Shown here one piece after another: positions 1-8,786 of a stretch of DNA of 64,000 nucleotides; within the stretch, counting starts at the first letter, position 1; each line of letters starts with the position of its first letter. The position numbers and the translations under genes are program-made. This DNA is from an uncultured Actinomycetes bacterium (GTDB lineage Bacteria > Actinomycetota > Acidimicrobiia > Acidimicrobiales > RAAP-2): assembly GCA_903825895.1 (NCBI GenBank), contig CAIKCI010000035.1, positions 1 through 64,000 of the forward strand, read 5' to 3'. Under the pieces are notes generated by a model. It had not been told where the DNA came from. It did not search any database and saw nothing but the letters and a program-made list of their open reading frames with translations.

Positions 1-446
1 ACGGAGCCAAACTGCTGCTCGGCCAACGTGGCGGCTCCTACGTAGATCGAATACGAGATGATTCGACCGACAAAGAACGCGAATGTCAAAGCAAGGAGTG
101 GAAGATCAAGAAGGCCGGCGGCAATAAAGAGTTGTGCGGAAGGGAGCGGTGAGATTCCAAACAGGATGGTGAGAGCAAGTACTCGATGTTTCCGGTTTGT
201 AAGACGATCCTTAGCTCCTTCCAGGTTTTCTGTTAACCGTGCTGGCAAGCGATGCTTGAAATGCGATGCGCCAACTGCCAAGAGATATCTGCCCGACATC
301 GCGGCAATGCCACCAAGTAGCACCAGCGCCACAGGATTCAGGTGCCAATGAAGCCGAGTAAAAACCAGAACGGCTGAAGTGGGTGGGCCAAAGGCCGGCA
401 GTAGATTTATCCCAAAGATTGTCGCCACCAAAATGAGATACTTCAT
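1..446 (-). CDS. VTT/DedA-like membrane protein (partial)
   Basis: An open frame runs from ATG at 446 off the left edge, so the C-terminus is missing; about 148 codons are visible. The N-terminus is a hydrophobic segment (MKYLILVATIFGINLLPAFG). A second hydrophobic stretch and a basic loop (SHFKHRLPARL) follow. A segment reading SPLPSAQLFIAAGLL then resembles the conserved loop of VTT/DedA-type small membrane proteins. Such proteins are often linked to lipid or envelope homeostasis, but the substrate cannot be told here. A -10-like GATACT sits 6 nt before the ATG with no clear Shine-Dalgarno, so the mRNA may be leaderless. The frame and start are well supported; the family is a tentative match by motif only. 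Confidence 0.7.
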   Translation of the reverse strand, partial: MKYLILVATIFGINLLPAFGPPTSAVLVFTRLHWHLNPVALVLLGGIAAMSGRYLLAVGASHFKHRLPARLTENLEGAKDRLTNRKHRVLALTILFGISPLPSAQLFIAAGLLDLPLLALTFAFFVGRIISYSIYVGAATLAEQQFGS

Positions 447-452
447 ATGACC

Positions 453-458
453 AGTATC
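453..458 (-). promoter_or_regulatory. -10-like element, leaderless start
   Basis: On the minus strand GATACT lies 6 nt upstream of the ATG at 446. A TTGCTC about 15 nt further upstream could be a weak -35. This spacing puts transcription start at or next to the start codon. Confidence 0.4.
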
Positions 459-641
459 GTGGCATCTCCAGCGGAGCAAATGAAAAAATAGATTTACCTG
501 AGTTAATCAGATTAATTGGATGGAATAAGAGCCAAAGGGCCTTCCGATGGTTGGTCCCCACCTCGAACTCTCCTTTTAAATTGGATGAACTCGCTCCCTC
601 CAAGGGCGATAGAAAATCTCAACGATGAAGACCTGACGCCC

Positions 642-1433
642 TTAGGGCCCTCCAGTGCAGCCATCGCCGCCAGCGACGGGAAACGTCGTTGGGTGCAGCC
701 CTTTGGCTGCATTGGCATACGTCTTCTTCAGAGAAGACGTAAATGGTGACGAATATGAGGTCCAAGGGTAGCAACCACCCTGATGGAGACCACCAATGAC
801 GCCAACGACGGAGGAACCACGAGAAGTGTGGACGATCCATGGAGCACCGCTCGTTCCCGCAACGTAGGAGTTGCAATTAAAGGCAGGGTAACCAGATTGG
901 TAGTACACCATGGTTGCGCAGGTCAATGGATTCCCGCCGACTTGGGCGGGATAGGCAGGCACCGTGATTTTGGTCCGTGAGGCTGGTTCGGTGACCAATG
1001 TATTGGAACCGGCGATGGATTGAATGGTGATTACTCTACCCTTCACTCGTTTGGGTGCCACGACGAGAATGGCAACATCATTCTTGGGGTTTTGATTGGC
1101 GACCCATTGCGGGGAACCGTAGGCCTTGGTAATGGTCCAGTAGCCATGAGGTGCGAGTCCGTTATGGAAGCCAGGGGCAAAGGTCCATCCCGCGACGCTG
1201 CCTGCGAGACAGTGCGCAGCGGTGATGAGAAGGTTCTTGGTTCGACTTGCCACGACGCTTGCCGTGCAGATGTGGGTAGTACTTTGCGGAGGAAAAAGTG
1301 GTCCAACCGACGAGATGCCTTGGAATGCATGAGATACTGGTGTCCCTGGAGGGGCTTTTCGTGAGCTTGCGCCTGAGATTGCTGGGAAGACCAAGATTCC
1401 CACAAGGAGACTGAGGAGGAGGACTCGTCTCAT
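642..1433 (-). CDS. Secreted trypsin-like serine protease
   Basis: A 263-residue protein with an N-terminal signal peptide: basic MRR, a hydrophobic core to about residue 20, then GASS. The chymotrypsin-fold triad is visible: His74 in TAAHC, Asp119 in NDVAIL and Ser195 in GTSGAP. Several cysteines (56, 75, 172, 187, 221) could form disulfides in the exported enzyme. It is probably secreted or periplasmic and cleaves unknown proteins. It lies 16 nt downstream of the GT2 gene on the same strand, so the two may be cotranscribed. The C-terminus is glycine-rich with no obvious sorting signal. The protease assignment is firm; its target is unknown. Confidence 0.85.
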   Translation of the reverse strand: MRRVLLLSLLVGILVFPAISGASSRKAPPGTPVSHAFQGISSVGPLFPPQSTTHICTASVVASRTKNLLITAAHCLAGSVAGWTFAPGFHNGLAPHGYWTITKAYGSPQWVANQNPKNDVAILVVAPKRVKGRVITIQSIAGSNTLVTEPASRTKITVPAYPAQVGGNPLTCATMVYYQSGYPAFNCNSYVAGTSGAPWIVHTSRGSSVVGVIGGLHQGGCYPWTSYSSPFTSSLKKTYANAAKGLHPTTFPVAGGDGCTGGP

Positions 1434-1449
1434 CGCCGTTGACGAATCG

Positions 1450-2613
1450 TCAGTGTCGTTCGCTTCCGGAAATTTCGAGAACTCCCATAAATAGTCCCGA
1501 CATAAATAATTGAAACCCCACCACGAGAAATGCTGACGAGGGGAGGATGAACCTTAAGGCATCAACGGGGTTTAAGTTTCCGAAATTTTTTCCTCCCCAA
1601 TATAAAAATGCCGCGATGAGTCCGGCAGTACTCAACGCCAAAAGTCCTGTCCCCGCGGCGATGAGATTTGCCGGTTTCATAAAAAATCTGAATTTCCTCA
1701 CCGTCGGATTATCGGGTATCAGGCCCATCCGAATGCCGTAAATTTTCGAAAACGCCGAAAAGAAGATTGCTTGGATGCCCACGATGAAGAGCGAACATAC
1801 GACGGCAAGTGAGTCAACACCAAAGCCAACATTTCCGATGTGGACCGTCGTGATCTCAAGGACGATTCCTGCGAGAAATGAAATACCAGCGAGTATCAAG
1901 CCAGGGTAAAAGAAAAGCCAGCGGGGGCTGTAGAGAAAAAGAAATCGAAGATGACGAAAGCCGTCTCTCCATGTTCGCAGGTGCGGTGGTCGGGAACGAC
2001 CATCGGGGCTCAATGTTGTTGGGACTTCGCAGATTTTTAATTCATGCAATTTAGATTTAACAACCATCTCACTGGCGAATTCCATTCCACCACTTCGCAA
2101 TCCAATTTTTTGGATGGACGCTCGCCGAAATCCTCGAAGGCCGCAGTGAAAGTCACCGATATCAATTTTATAGAATTTTCTCCCCATCCAGCTCAGTACG
2201 GGGTTCCCTAAATATCTATGGAGCGGCGGCATCGCTCCGGGCTCGATACCACCCAAAAAACGATTCCCGATGACGAGTTCGTAGCCCTCTTCTAGTTTCT
2301 CGACAAAGGCTTCGAGAGATGAAAAGTTGTAGCTGTCGTCTGCGTCGCCCATGATAATGAATTCACCAAAGGAATTCTCGATGCCTGCAATGAGCGCATT
2401 CCCATAGCCCTTATTTGGAACGTCTACAATACGCGCACCGAGTTCAAGGGCGATAGCTTGGCTTCCGTCGGTGCTTCCGTTGTCGGCGATGAGAACTTCA
2501 CCGGGAATCTTTGAACGAACAAAGAAATCATTGGCTTTTTCAATGCACGTCGCCAAAGTTTCCGCTTCATTCAGGCATGGCATCAGTACAGTTAATTTGA
2601 TGCCTTCGGTCAC
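1450..2613 (-). CDS. DPM1-like family 2 glycosyltransferase
   Basis: A 387-residue protein. Residues 1-230 are a GT-A family 2 domain with MPCLNEAET near the N-terminus, the nucleotide/metal motif DADDSY near residue 92 and GDFHCGLRGFRR near residue 155. The C-terminal 150 residues form about four membrane segments. This architecture is typical of polyprenyl-phosphate glycosyltransferases that load a lipid carrier on the inner membrane face. The divergent GT-C gene at 2749 is a plausible consumer of such a polyprenyl-P-sugar. The start is GTG at 2613; a TAGAAT hexamer ends 6 nt upstream, so a leaderless mRNA is likely, although a GGAGG lies 12 nt away. Confidence 0.88.
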   Translation of the reverse strand: MTEGIKLTVLMPCLNEAETLATCIEKANDFFVRSKIPGEVLIADNGSTDGSQAIALELGARIVDVPNKGYGNALIAGIENSFGEFIIMGDADDSYNFSSLEAFVEKLEEGYELVIGNRFLGGIEPGAMPPLHRYLGNPVLSWMGRKFYKIDIGDFHCGLRGFRRASIQKIGLRSGGMEFASEMVVKSKLHELKICEVPTTLSPDGRSRPPHLRTWRDGFRHLRFLFLYSPRWLFFYPGLILAGISFLAGIVLEITTVHIGNVGFGVDSLAVVCSLFIVGIQAIFFSAFSKIYGIRMGLIPDNPTVRKFRFFMKPANLIAAGTGLLALSTAGLIAAFLYWGGKNFGNLNPVDALRFILPSSAFLVVGFQLFMSGLFMGVLEISGSERH

Positions 2614-2619
2614 TTACCC

Positions 2620-2625
2620 ATTCTA
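2620..2625 (-). promoter_or_regulatory. -10 element of GT2 gene
   Basis: TAGAAT on the minus strand, 6 nt before the GTG at 2613. No convincing -35 at standard spacing. It fits the leaderless pattern seen elsewhere in the window. Confidence 0.5.
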
Positions 2626-2735
2626 CCTCCGACAAGGTCAACGGGAAGGGTCTCGTGCTCTCCCAAGCCAATTGTCCCATTCGAATCGGTGCGCAGAGAG
2701 TCGAATCGATACTCTTTCAAATATTGGGCAAGGGT

Positions 2736-2741
2736 TATACT
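2736..2741 (+). promoter_or_regulatory. -10 element of GT-C gene
   Basis: TATACT ends 7 nt before GTG at 2749. It argues for translation from that GTG rather than from the ATG at 2689, which would lie upstream of the transcription start. Confidence 0.55.
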
Positions 2742-2748
2742 CACGATT

Positions 2749-4122
2749 GTGACTCTCGTCGATACCGGCTCTGAACTTCAGTTGCCATGGCGGAGACTGC
2801 TGGCCCAAAGAGTCACATCTCGACAGTGGCTTTGGGGACTCGGCGCCCTTTCGCTCTTGAGTTTTGCGATACGCCTGGGGTCAGTACTGGGGAGAATCAA
2901 CCGGAAACCCGGGGGCGATGTTTGGAATTATTTTCATAGTGCGACGCTCCTTGTAGAGGGAAAAGGATTTATTAACCCTTGGATCTACTACGGCACTGCG
3001 GGTCACCCACAGGTGTACAGCGCAAATTTTGCGCCACTTTTCACCATGGTTATGGCTGTTCCTCAATTTTTTGGAATCGAGTCCTATCTCGCTGCACGGA
3101 TTTGGTTCTGCTTGGTTGGGACTGGGGCCGTCATCGTGGTGGCCTATGCCGGACGTGAGATTGGTGGACGTCGGATCGGTTTGATCGCAGGATTATTGCT
3201 GGCGATCTATCCCAATATCTGGATGGCGACGGAATTGACGATGAGTGAAACCTTGGCACCGCTCCTGGTCGGGTGGTTCCTCTTTCAGGTCTACCGATTT
3301 TGGCGTGAGCCCACGACACGAAATGTCGTGTTACTGGGCCTTTCTTTGGGGGTGACGATTCTCGGCCGAGATGAGCTTGCACTGTTAGCCGTGCTTGTCG
3401 TCGTCCCTCTCGTGCTGATGATGAAGAACTATTCGTGGAAGCAGCGAATGAGATTTTTATTGGTCGGCCTCGCCACGACCACGTTGATCCTTGCCCCGTG
3501 GGTGATCCGAAACAATATACGCTTCCAAAATCTCACCTTAATCAGCACGAGAATCGGTATCACGAACGTGGCGACGAACTGCGACGCCACCTACAACGGA
3601 TCTGGCACTGGCTATTGGAGTTATGGCTGTGTTCAAAGCGCAGCAATTAGCCCCTTTGTTGATGAATCAGTTGCTAACTCCCATTACGCTCATGTTGCAT
3701 ACAATTATATTTCTCAGCACCTCGGGGAGTTGCCACGCGTTGAAGAAGCGCGATTGGGCAGGGTGTATGGCTTTTATAACCCCATTCAACAAATACAGCT
3801 TGATGCTGGGATTGAGACCAGACCCTACAACTGGGCGCTCACTGGACTCGGAATGTATTACGCATTCGTTGTGATGTCGATCGGTGGAACTATTGCGTTG
3901 CGACGACGGAAAGTGACGAGTTTTCCTCTCTGGGCCATTGCAGCAAATGTTGCGATTGCGACCATGCTGACGTTTGGAGACACGAGATATCGAATAAGCT
4001 TCGACGTCTCTCTCGTCTTGATGTCAGCAGTCTTTCTTGAGTGGGCACTGCGAAAGACGTTTCGTTGGGAGCCTGAAGACTATGTATTTCGCAGGTCACC
4101 GTCCCCCGCCGAAAAGGCTTGA
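2749..4122 (+). CDS. GT-C type membrane glycosyltransferase
   Basis: A multi-spanning protein of about 457 residues in the ArnT/PMT-like (GT39/GT83) style. The first periplasmic loop contains RKPGGDVWNYFHSA, where the Asp is a candidate catalytic residue of GT-C enzymes. Hydrophobic helices then run almost to the end, followed by a charged tail. It would transfer a sugar from a polyprenyl-phosphate donor on the outer membrane face. I chose GTG 2749 because a good -10 (TATACT) ends 7 nt before it; an in-frame ATG at 2689 would add 20 residues. Its neighbours (GT2, AftD-like) support an envelope glycan role. The acceptor is unknown. Confidence 0.8.
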   Translation: MTLVDTGSELQLPWRRLLAQRVTSRQWLWGLGALSLLSFAIRLGSVLGRINRKPGGDVWNYFHSATLLVEGKGFINPWIYYGTAGHPQVYSANFAPLFTMVMAVPQFFGIESYLAARIWFCLVGTGAVIVVAYAGREIGGRRIGLIAGLLLAIYPNIWMATELTMSETLAPLLVGWFLFQVYRFWREPTTRNVVLLGLSLGVTILGRDELALLAVLVVVPLVLMMKNYSWKQRMRFLLVGLATTTLILAPWVIRNNIRFQNLTLISTRIGITNVATNCDATYNGSGTGYWSYGCVQSAAISPFVDESVANSHYAHVAYNYISQHLGELPRVEEARLGRVYGFYNPIQQIQLDAGIETRPYNWALTGLGMYYAFVVMSIGGTIALRRRKVTSFPLWAIAANVAIATMLTFGDTRYRISFDVSLVLMSAVFLEWALRKTFRWEPEDYVFRRSPSPAEKA

Positions 4123-4282
4123 CGTTCCTCAGTTAACGTTTGGTGGTGGGGACGAAGTTGCTACGAGAAAATTTGCGGAATCAAGGTGCGACCTTGGAGC
4201 AGGGACTACCATTATCTCCTGAGATGAATCTCCTGGTTTATCCTTCAGATCTTGCCTGCCAGCTGGCTTCTCAACTCTCACC

Positions 4283-7200
4283 ATGACACCACATTCAGAG
4301 ATATCTACTGAGCATCAAGGGCGGGTCCAATGGGTTCTCCATCGCTGGAGTGATTGGACATCCTGGCTGATCTTTTCGATCCTTGTCATTCCTTCGATGA
4401 TGCTGTCCCGACCCGGTTGGGTGGCGGCCGACACGAAGATTTATCTCTATCTGGATCCATGGCGGCTCTTAGTCAGCGCACAATCCATGTGGAATCCCAA
4501 TATTGACATGGGGGGAGTCACCCATCAGAACATTGGCTACCTCTTCCCGATGGGTCCATTTTTCTGGTTTGTCCAGGCTGTGGGGATTCCCATGTGGGTT
4601 GGAGAGCGTCTTTGGACCAGTGCGCTTTTCCTGCTGGCCGCTGGTGGGGTGCTCTACGTTGGGCGACTCCTTGGCCTTAATGCAATAGGGAGGTTCGTCG
4701 GGGCGCTTCTTTATATGTTGTCGCCATTTGTTCTTGACTACATGGGACGGTCGTCTGCCCTTCTTATGCCGTGGGCTGGTTTTGGATGGATGGTGGGCTT
4801 CACCATTCTGGCCGTTCGCAAAGGAGGATGGCGCTACCCTGGACTCTTCGCGTTGGTTGTTGCCACAGTTGGCGGTATCAACGCCACGGCCATCATCATG
4901 GCCGCTCCCGGGCCGATCTTGTGGGTTCTTTACGTTGGAATCATCAAAGAAGCTCCCTGGAAAGAGATTTGGAGAGCGAGTTACCGCATTGCCCTTTTGA
5001 GTCTCTTCGTCTCGACGTGGTGGCTCTCTGGTCTTTGGGCTGAGTCGGCGTATGGATTGAATATTCTCAAATATACCGAGACGATTCCCACCGTCACGAT
5101 GACTTCCTCGCCGGCGGAAGTCTTCCGAGGCCTGGGGTACTGGTACTTCTATGGATGGGACACCATTCAGCCTTGGGTGCTGAGTGCTTCACAATATATT
5201 GCGCACGTTTTCCCGATTCTCATTAGTTTCGCTATTCCCGCAGCTGCACTGGGCGCAAGTTTTCTTCTTCGATGGAAGTATCGGGCATTCGCCATCTCGC
5301 TGATTGTGGTGGGGCTCGTCACCGCAGTAGGAGCATTCCCACTCAATCTTCCGACACCTTTTGGCGCAGTATTAAAAGTAGCGGACACGACCACGGTGGG
5401 TCTGGCAATGCGATCAACGAATCGTGTTGTGCCGGTGCTCTTGCTCGGCCTTGGACTCTTACTCGGAGCGGGGCTTATGACCCTGATCGCCAAAAAATTC
5501 TGGCTCGGCCTCACCGCTGGGGGAATCGTCGTCATATTGATTTTGGTCAACATGTGGCCACTGTTTAGTGGGCAGATGGTGCCGAAGAACCTTTCGTACC
5601 CGACGCCGATCCCTTCTTATGTAGGCAAGACAGCGAACTATCTCAATGCGAAGTCGCCATCGACGAGAGTCTTGGGGATTCCTGGGGTCGCCTTTGGCTA
5701 TTACAACTGGGGAGTGACCATGGACCAGGTCTGGCCGGGTCTTCTGCAGCGAGGGTGGATTTCCCAAGCTGCCGTCCCACAAGGTGAGTTAGCCAGTGCC
5801 GATCTCCTTAGGTCGCTTGACGAGTCGATGGAAAATGGCGTCTTTGATCCCGCGACGCTCGCGCCAATGGCAAGTTTGATGAGCGCAGGGGATGTTCTTT
5901 ACCAAGGGAATCTTCAGTATGTCCGATTCAATAGCGCGCATCAGATGGTGCTTTGGAATCAGTTGCAGCCCACACCAAAAGGCCTCGGAACGCCAAAGAC
6001 CTTTGGCCCGTCAGTTGGTGCCAAGACGTTAATCGGTACGCTCAACGACAACATGCAATTATCGGTGACCAAGGACTCGAAGCCGGTCCCATCACTGGCG
6101 GTGTTTCCGGTAAAACGACCCCGCTCCGCGATTCGTACCGAAGCTCAGACAACACCACTCCTTGTGGCCGGGGACGGTCAAGGCCTCTTAGAAGCTGCCG
6201 CCTTTAATTTATTTGGGACGAAGACTCCGATCTTTTATTCCGCATCATTTCCTTCAAGCTCATCTTTTTCTTCTGTGAACAGTCCCCATTCAACATTGGT
6301 CGTCACGGACTCGAACAAAAAGCGTCTTGACAGTTGGGGAACCATTGATTCGAACTATGGCTATGTCCAGACTGCCCATGAGCAGCTGCTTGTCCCTAAT
6401 CCATCGCAACAGCCGTCAACAATTTTCGCCGACACGAACCCCTCGACGCAGACGGTGGCCGTCCTCCAAGGTGTGAAATCCGTGGAAGCTACGTCGTATG
6501 GCAACCCGATCTCCAACTCTCCTGAGGCGCAGCCGTTTAATGCAGTGGATGGGAATCCGGCTACTGCATGGGAAGAAGGCGCTCTTGAGCCTGCAACAAA
6601 CCAAACAATTCAAATTACGTTGAATAAACCAGAGACCACGAACCACGTGACACTTGTTCAGACAAAAGGGAAAAACCAGGATCGCTTAATCACTACCGCG
6701 ACCCTCCGTTTTAATGGAGGAAGCCCAACGCCGATCGTCATGAAGAAGGCGTCGCAGTCTGAGCCGGGCCAGGTCATCACGTTCCCGCGCCGTACATTCC
6801 AAACGCTGGATATCACCATCACCGGTGTCACTGGTTCCAAAATCCGTCTCGCCAGTCTTTCTGGTGTCGGGTTCTCAGAAATAAAAATTGGGAATGTTCC
6901 ACCTGCTACCGAGTGGCTACGGATGCCCACTGACCTTTTGAATAAGGTCGGAACAAACTCGGCATCGCACCCCTTGGATCTGTTGATGGGTCGACTTCGA
7001 GCCAGCGGCCTTGGTATCGCGAGTGACCCCGAACTTCAGATGCGACGGATGGTGGATATTCCGACGCAACGTTCATTTCAAGTGAAAGGTGAAGCGCGGA
7101 TCGACCCACTGGTGGGCGATGCCACCTTGAACCAAATAGTTGGACGGACGACGTCATCGACTTATCCCAGAGGGAGTGCCGGAGCAGACCCCATTGTTCA

Positions 7201-8698
7201 GTCTGATTCATCGACCCGCCTCGCTGGTGACCTCAATGCCTCTTCTTGGGCTGCAGAAGATGGGAACAGTTCGACGGCATGGCAGTCAAACTTCGCGCCC
7301 CAATCTGGGCAGTGGCTGCAGTTTTCGCTGGCGCATCCGTTGACCTTTGATCACTTGAATCTTCAAGTTATTGAGGACGGCCGCCACGACGTCCCAACGA
7401 GCGTGACGGTGAGTGCGGGTGGGCAGAGCCGTGTCGTTACTCTTCCTGGAGCGACACTAGGGAAAGGACGGCCCCAAGGATCGACGACCACGATCCCCGT
7501 TTCATTCCCTGCCTTGAGCGGTTCGACGGTTCGTTTAACGGTCAATACGGCGCTCTCACTGTCCTTGCACCAAATTACGCTCGATGGTGGCCTTGGCGCC
7601 CCGGTAGGGATCGCTGAGCTCGGCCTTCCAGGTGTTGTTGAGCCAGTGACTCCAACAGCGGTGCCATCGACCTGTCCGATGAATCTCTTGACGGTAAATA
7701 ACTTGATGATCCCCGTCGCCTTGTCAGGTTCGACGACGGATGCCTTGAATCGCGGCGCCATGTCGATCTCGCAATGTACGAACTCGGGATCCGGCATTCC
7801 CTTTGCAAAGGGGATGAATAAGGTCACAACCGACAACGGGTCCATCGTTGGGTGGGATGTAGACCTGCTCGGTTTTTCGTCGGCTCCCGTGGACCCTCCT
7901 CCCGCAGTCCACGTTGTTGCAACGCCCACAATCAAAGTGTCGGGTTCGACACAGTGGACCACCTCGACAAAAGTGACAGGGACGGGTTCGTCATCGTGGC
8001 TCATCCTTGGACAAAGTCAGTCAGATGGCTGGACGGCAACGGTCAACGGGAAATCCCTGGGCAAATCAGTGTTGATGGATGGCTATGCCAACGGATGGAA
8101 ACTTCCAGCAATTGCTTCGGGGACCACTGCCACTGTTGATTTTGTATGGACACCTCAACATGTCATCAACTATGCCGAAATCGTCTCGCTGATTGGTTTC
8201 ATGTTGGTTCTCTTCTTGATGTTCTGGCCTCGGCGAAAGAAGGGAACTCGTGTGCTGCCAGATGGCTCTTCGCCAACATGGGCTTCACCATTTACCTATG
8301 ACCGTCCAGCTCGATCATGGAAGACAACGATGATTGCGTCACTTGCTATCGGGTTCGTGGTCGGCTTTTTCACGGCACCTCTTATCGGGTTGTTGTGTCT
8401 CGGGGTCTCGATTGCAGCACTGCGGTTTAAGAGAACACGCGTCGTTCTCTTTGTCGGTTCTGTGGCGGCACTCTGTCTTGCAGGCTTCCTGACGGCCTAT
8501 CTTCAACACAAGTACATCTTCCCTTGGGCCTTGGGCTGGCCCGACAACTTTGGCCGTGCTGACACCTGTGCGTGGCTGGCCCTGGCGTTGATCATGGTTG
8601 ATGGTGCGGTGGAGTCGCTTCGTCAACGTTGGCGCAGCGAGGCGGCCGACGCCGACCCACAGCGTGACCACAACGAATCTCAAGGTTCTTTAACCTAA
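4283..8698 (+). CDS. aftD: AftD-like arabinofuranosyltransferase (DUF3367)
   Basis: A very large membrane protein of 1471 residues, close to the length of mycobacterial AftD. The N-terminal 450 residues are a GT-C fold with many helices. The first outer loop has DTKIYLYLDPW (residues 50-60), then HQNIGYLFPMGPFF (81-94), both hallmarks of the AftD/DUF3367 family. The middle is a large exported region with two discoidin (F5/8C-like) carbohydrate-binding modules: one around residues 740-870 with AVDGNPATAWEEG, and one around 970-1110 with AEDGNSSTAWQSN. Membrane helices return at about 1305-1440. AftD adds branching alpha-(1,3)-arabinofuranose from decaprenyl-phospho-arabinose in arabinogalactan/lipoarabinomannan. 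Whether this organism makes such arabinan is inference. Confidence 0.85.
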   Translation: MTPHSEISTEHQGRVQWVLHRWSDWTSWLIFSILVIPSMMLSRPGWVAADTKIYLYLDPWRLLVSAQSMWNPNIDMGGVTHQNIGYLFPMGPFFWFVQAVGIPMWVGERLWTSALFLLAAGGVLYVGRLLGLNAIGRFVGALLYMLSPFVLDYMGRSSALLMPWAGFGWMVGFTILAVRKGGWRYPGLFALVVATVGGINATAIIMAAPGPILWVLYVGIIKEAPWKEIWRASYRIALLSLFVSTWWLSGLWAESAYGLNILKYTETIPTVTMTSSPAEVFRGLGYWYFYGWDTIQPWVLSASQYIAHVFPILISFAIPAAALGASFLLRWKYRAFAISLIVVGLVTAVGAFPLNLPTPFGAVLKVADTTTVGLAMRSTNRVVPVLLLGLGLLLGAGLMTLIAKKFWLGLTAGGIVVILILVNMWPLFSGQMVPKNLSYPTPIPSYVGKTANYLNAKSPSTRVLGIPGVAFGYYNWGVTMDQVWPGLLQRGWISQAAVPQGELASADLLRSLDESMENGVFDPATLAPMASLMSAGDVLYQGNLQYVRFNSAHQMVLWNQLQPTPKGLGTPKTFGPSVGAKTLIGTLNDNMQLSVTKDSKPVPSLAVFPVKRPRSAIRTEAQTTPLLVAGDGQGLLEAAAFNLFGTKTPIFYSASFPSSSSFSSVNSPHSTLVVTDSNKKRLDSWGTIDSNYGYVQTAHEQLLVPNPSQQPSTIFADTNPSTQTVAVLQGVKSVEATSYGNPISNSPEAQPFNAVDGNPATAWEEGALEPATNQTIQITLNKPETTNHVTLVQTKGKNQDRLITTATLRFNGGSPTPIVMKKASQSEPGQVITFPRRTFQTLDITITGVTGSKIRLASLSGVGFSEIKIGNVPPATEWLRMPTDLLNKVGTNSASHPLDLLMGRLRASGLGIASDPELQMRRMVDIPTQRSFQVKGEARIDPLVGDATLNQIVGRTTSSTYPRGSAGADPIVQSDSSTRLAGDLNASSWAAEDGNSSTAWQSNFAPQSGQWLQFSLAHPLTFDHLNLQVIEDGRHDVPTSVTVSAGGQSRVVTLPGATLGKGRPQGSTTTIPVSFPALSGSTVRLTVNTALSLSLHQITLDGGLGAPVGIAELGLPGVVEPVTPTAVPSTCPMNLLTVNNLMIPVALSGSTTDALNRGAMSISQCTNSGSGIPFAKGMNKVTTDNGSIVGWDVDLLGFSSAPVDPPPAVHVVATPTIKVSGSTQWTTSTKVTGTGSSSWLILGQSQSDGWTATVNGKSLGKSVLMDGYANGWKLPAIASGTTATVDFVWTPQHVINYAEIVSLIGFMLVLFLMFWPRRKKGTRVLPDGSSPTWASPFTYDRPARSWKTTMIASLAIGFVVGFFTAPLIGLLCLGVSIAALRFKRTRVVLFVGSVAALCLAGFLTAYLQHKYIFPWALGWPDNFGRADTCAWLALALIMVDGAVESLRQRWRSEAADADPQRDHNESQGSLT

Positions 8699-8786
8699 AA
8701 ATTGGTCAAAACTTCCCCCTGGAGAGGAATATCACTCAGCGTGGCATTATTTACAGTGAAGCTTTTGGGGATGAAAGGAGGAACGT

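Noticed and set aside
7363-8004. A 213-codon open frame on the minus strand
   Set aside because: It lies wholly inside the AftD-like gene, and its translation shows no fold or hydrophobic pattern; it is a shadow of the coding strand.
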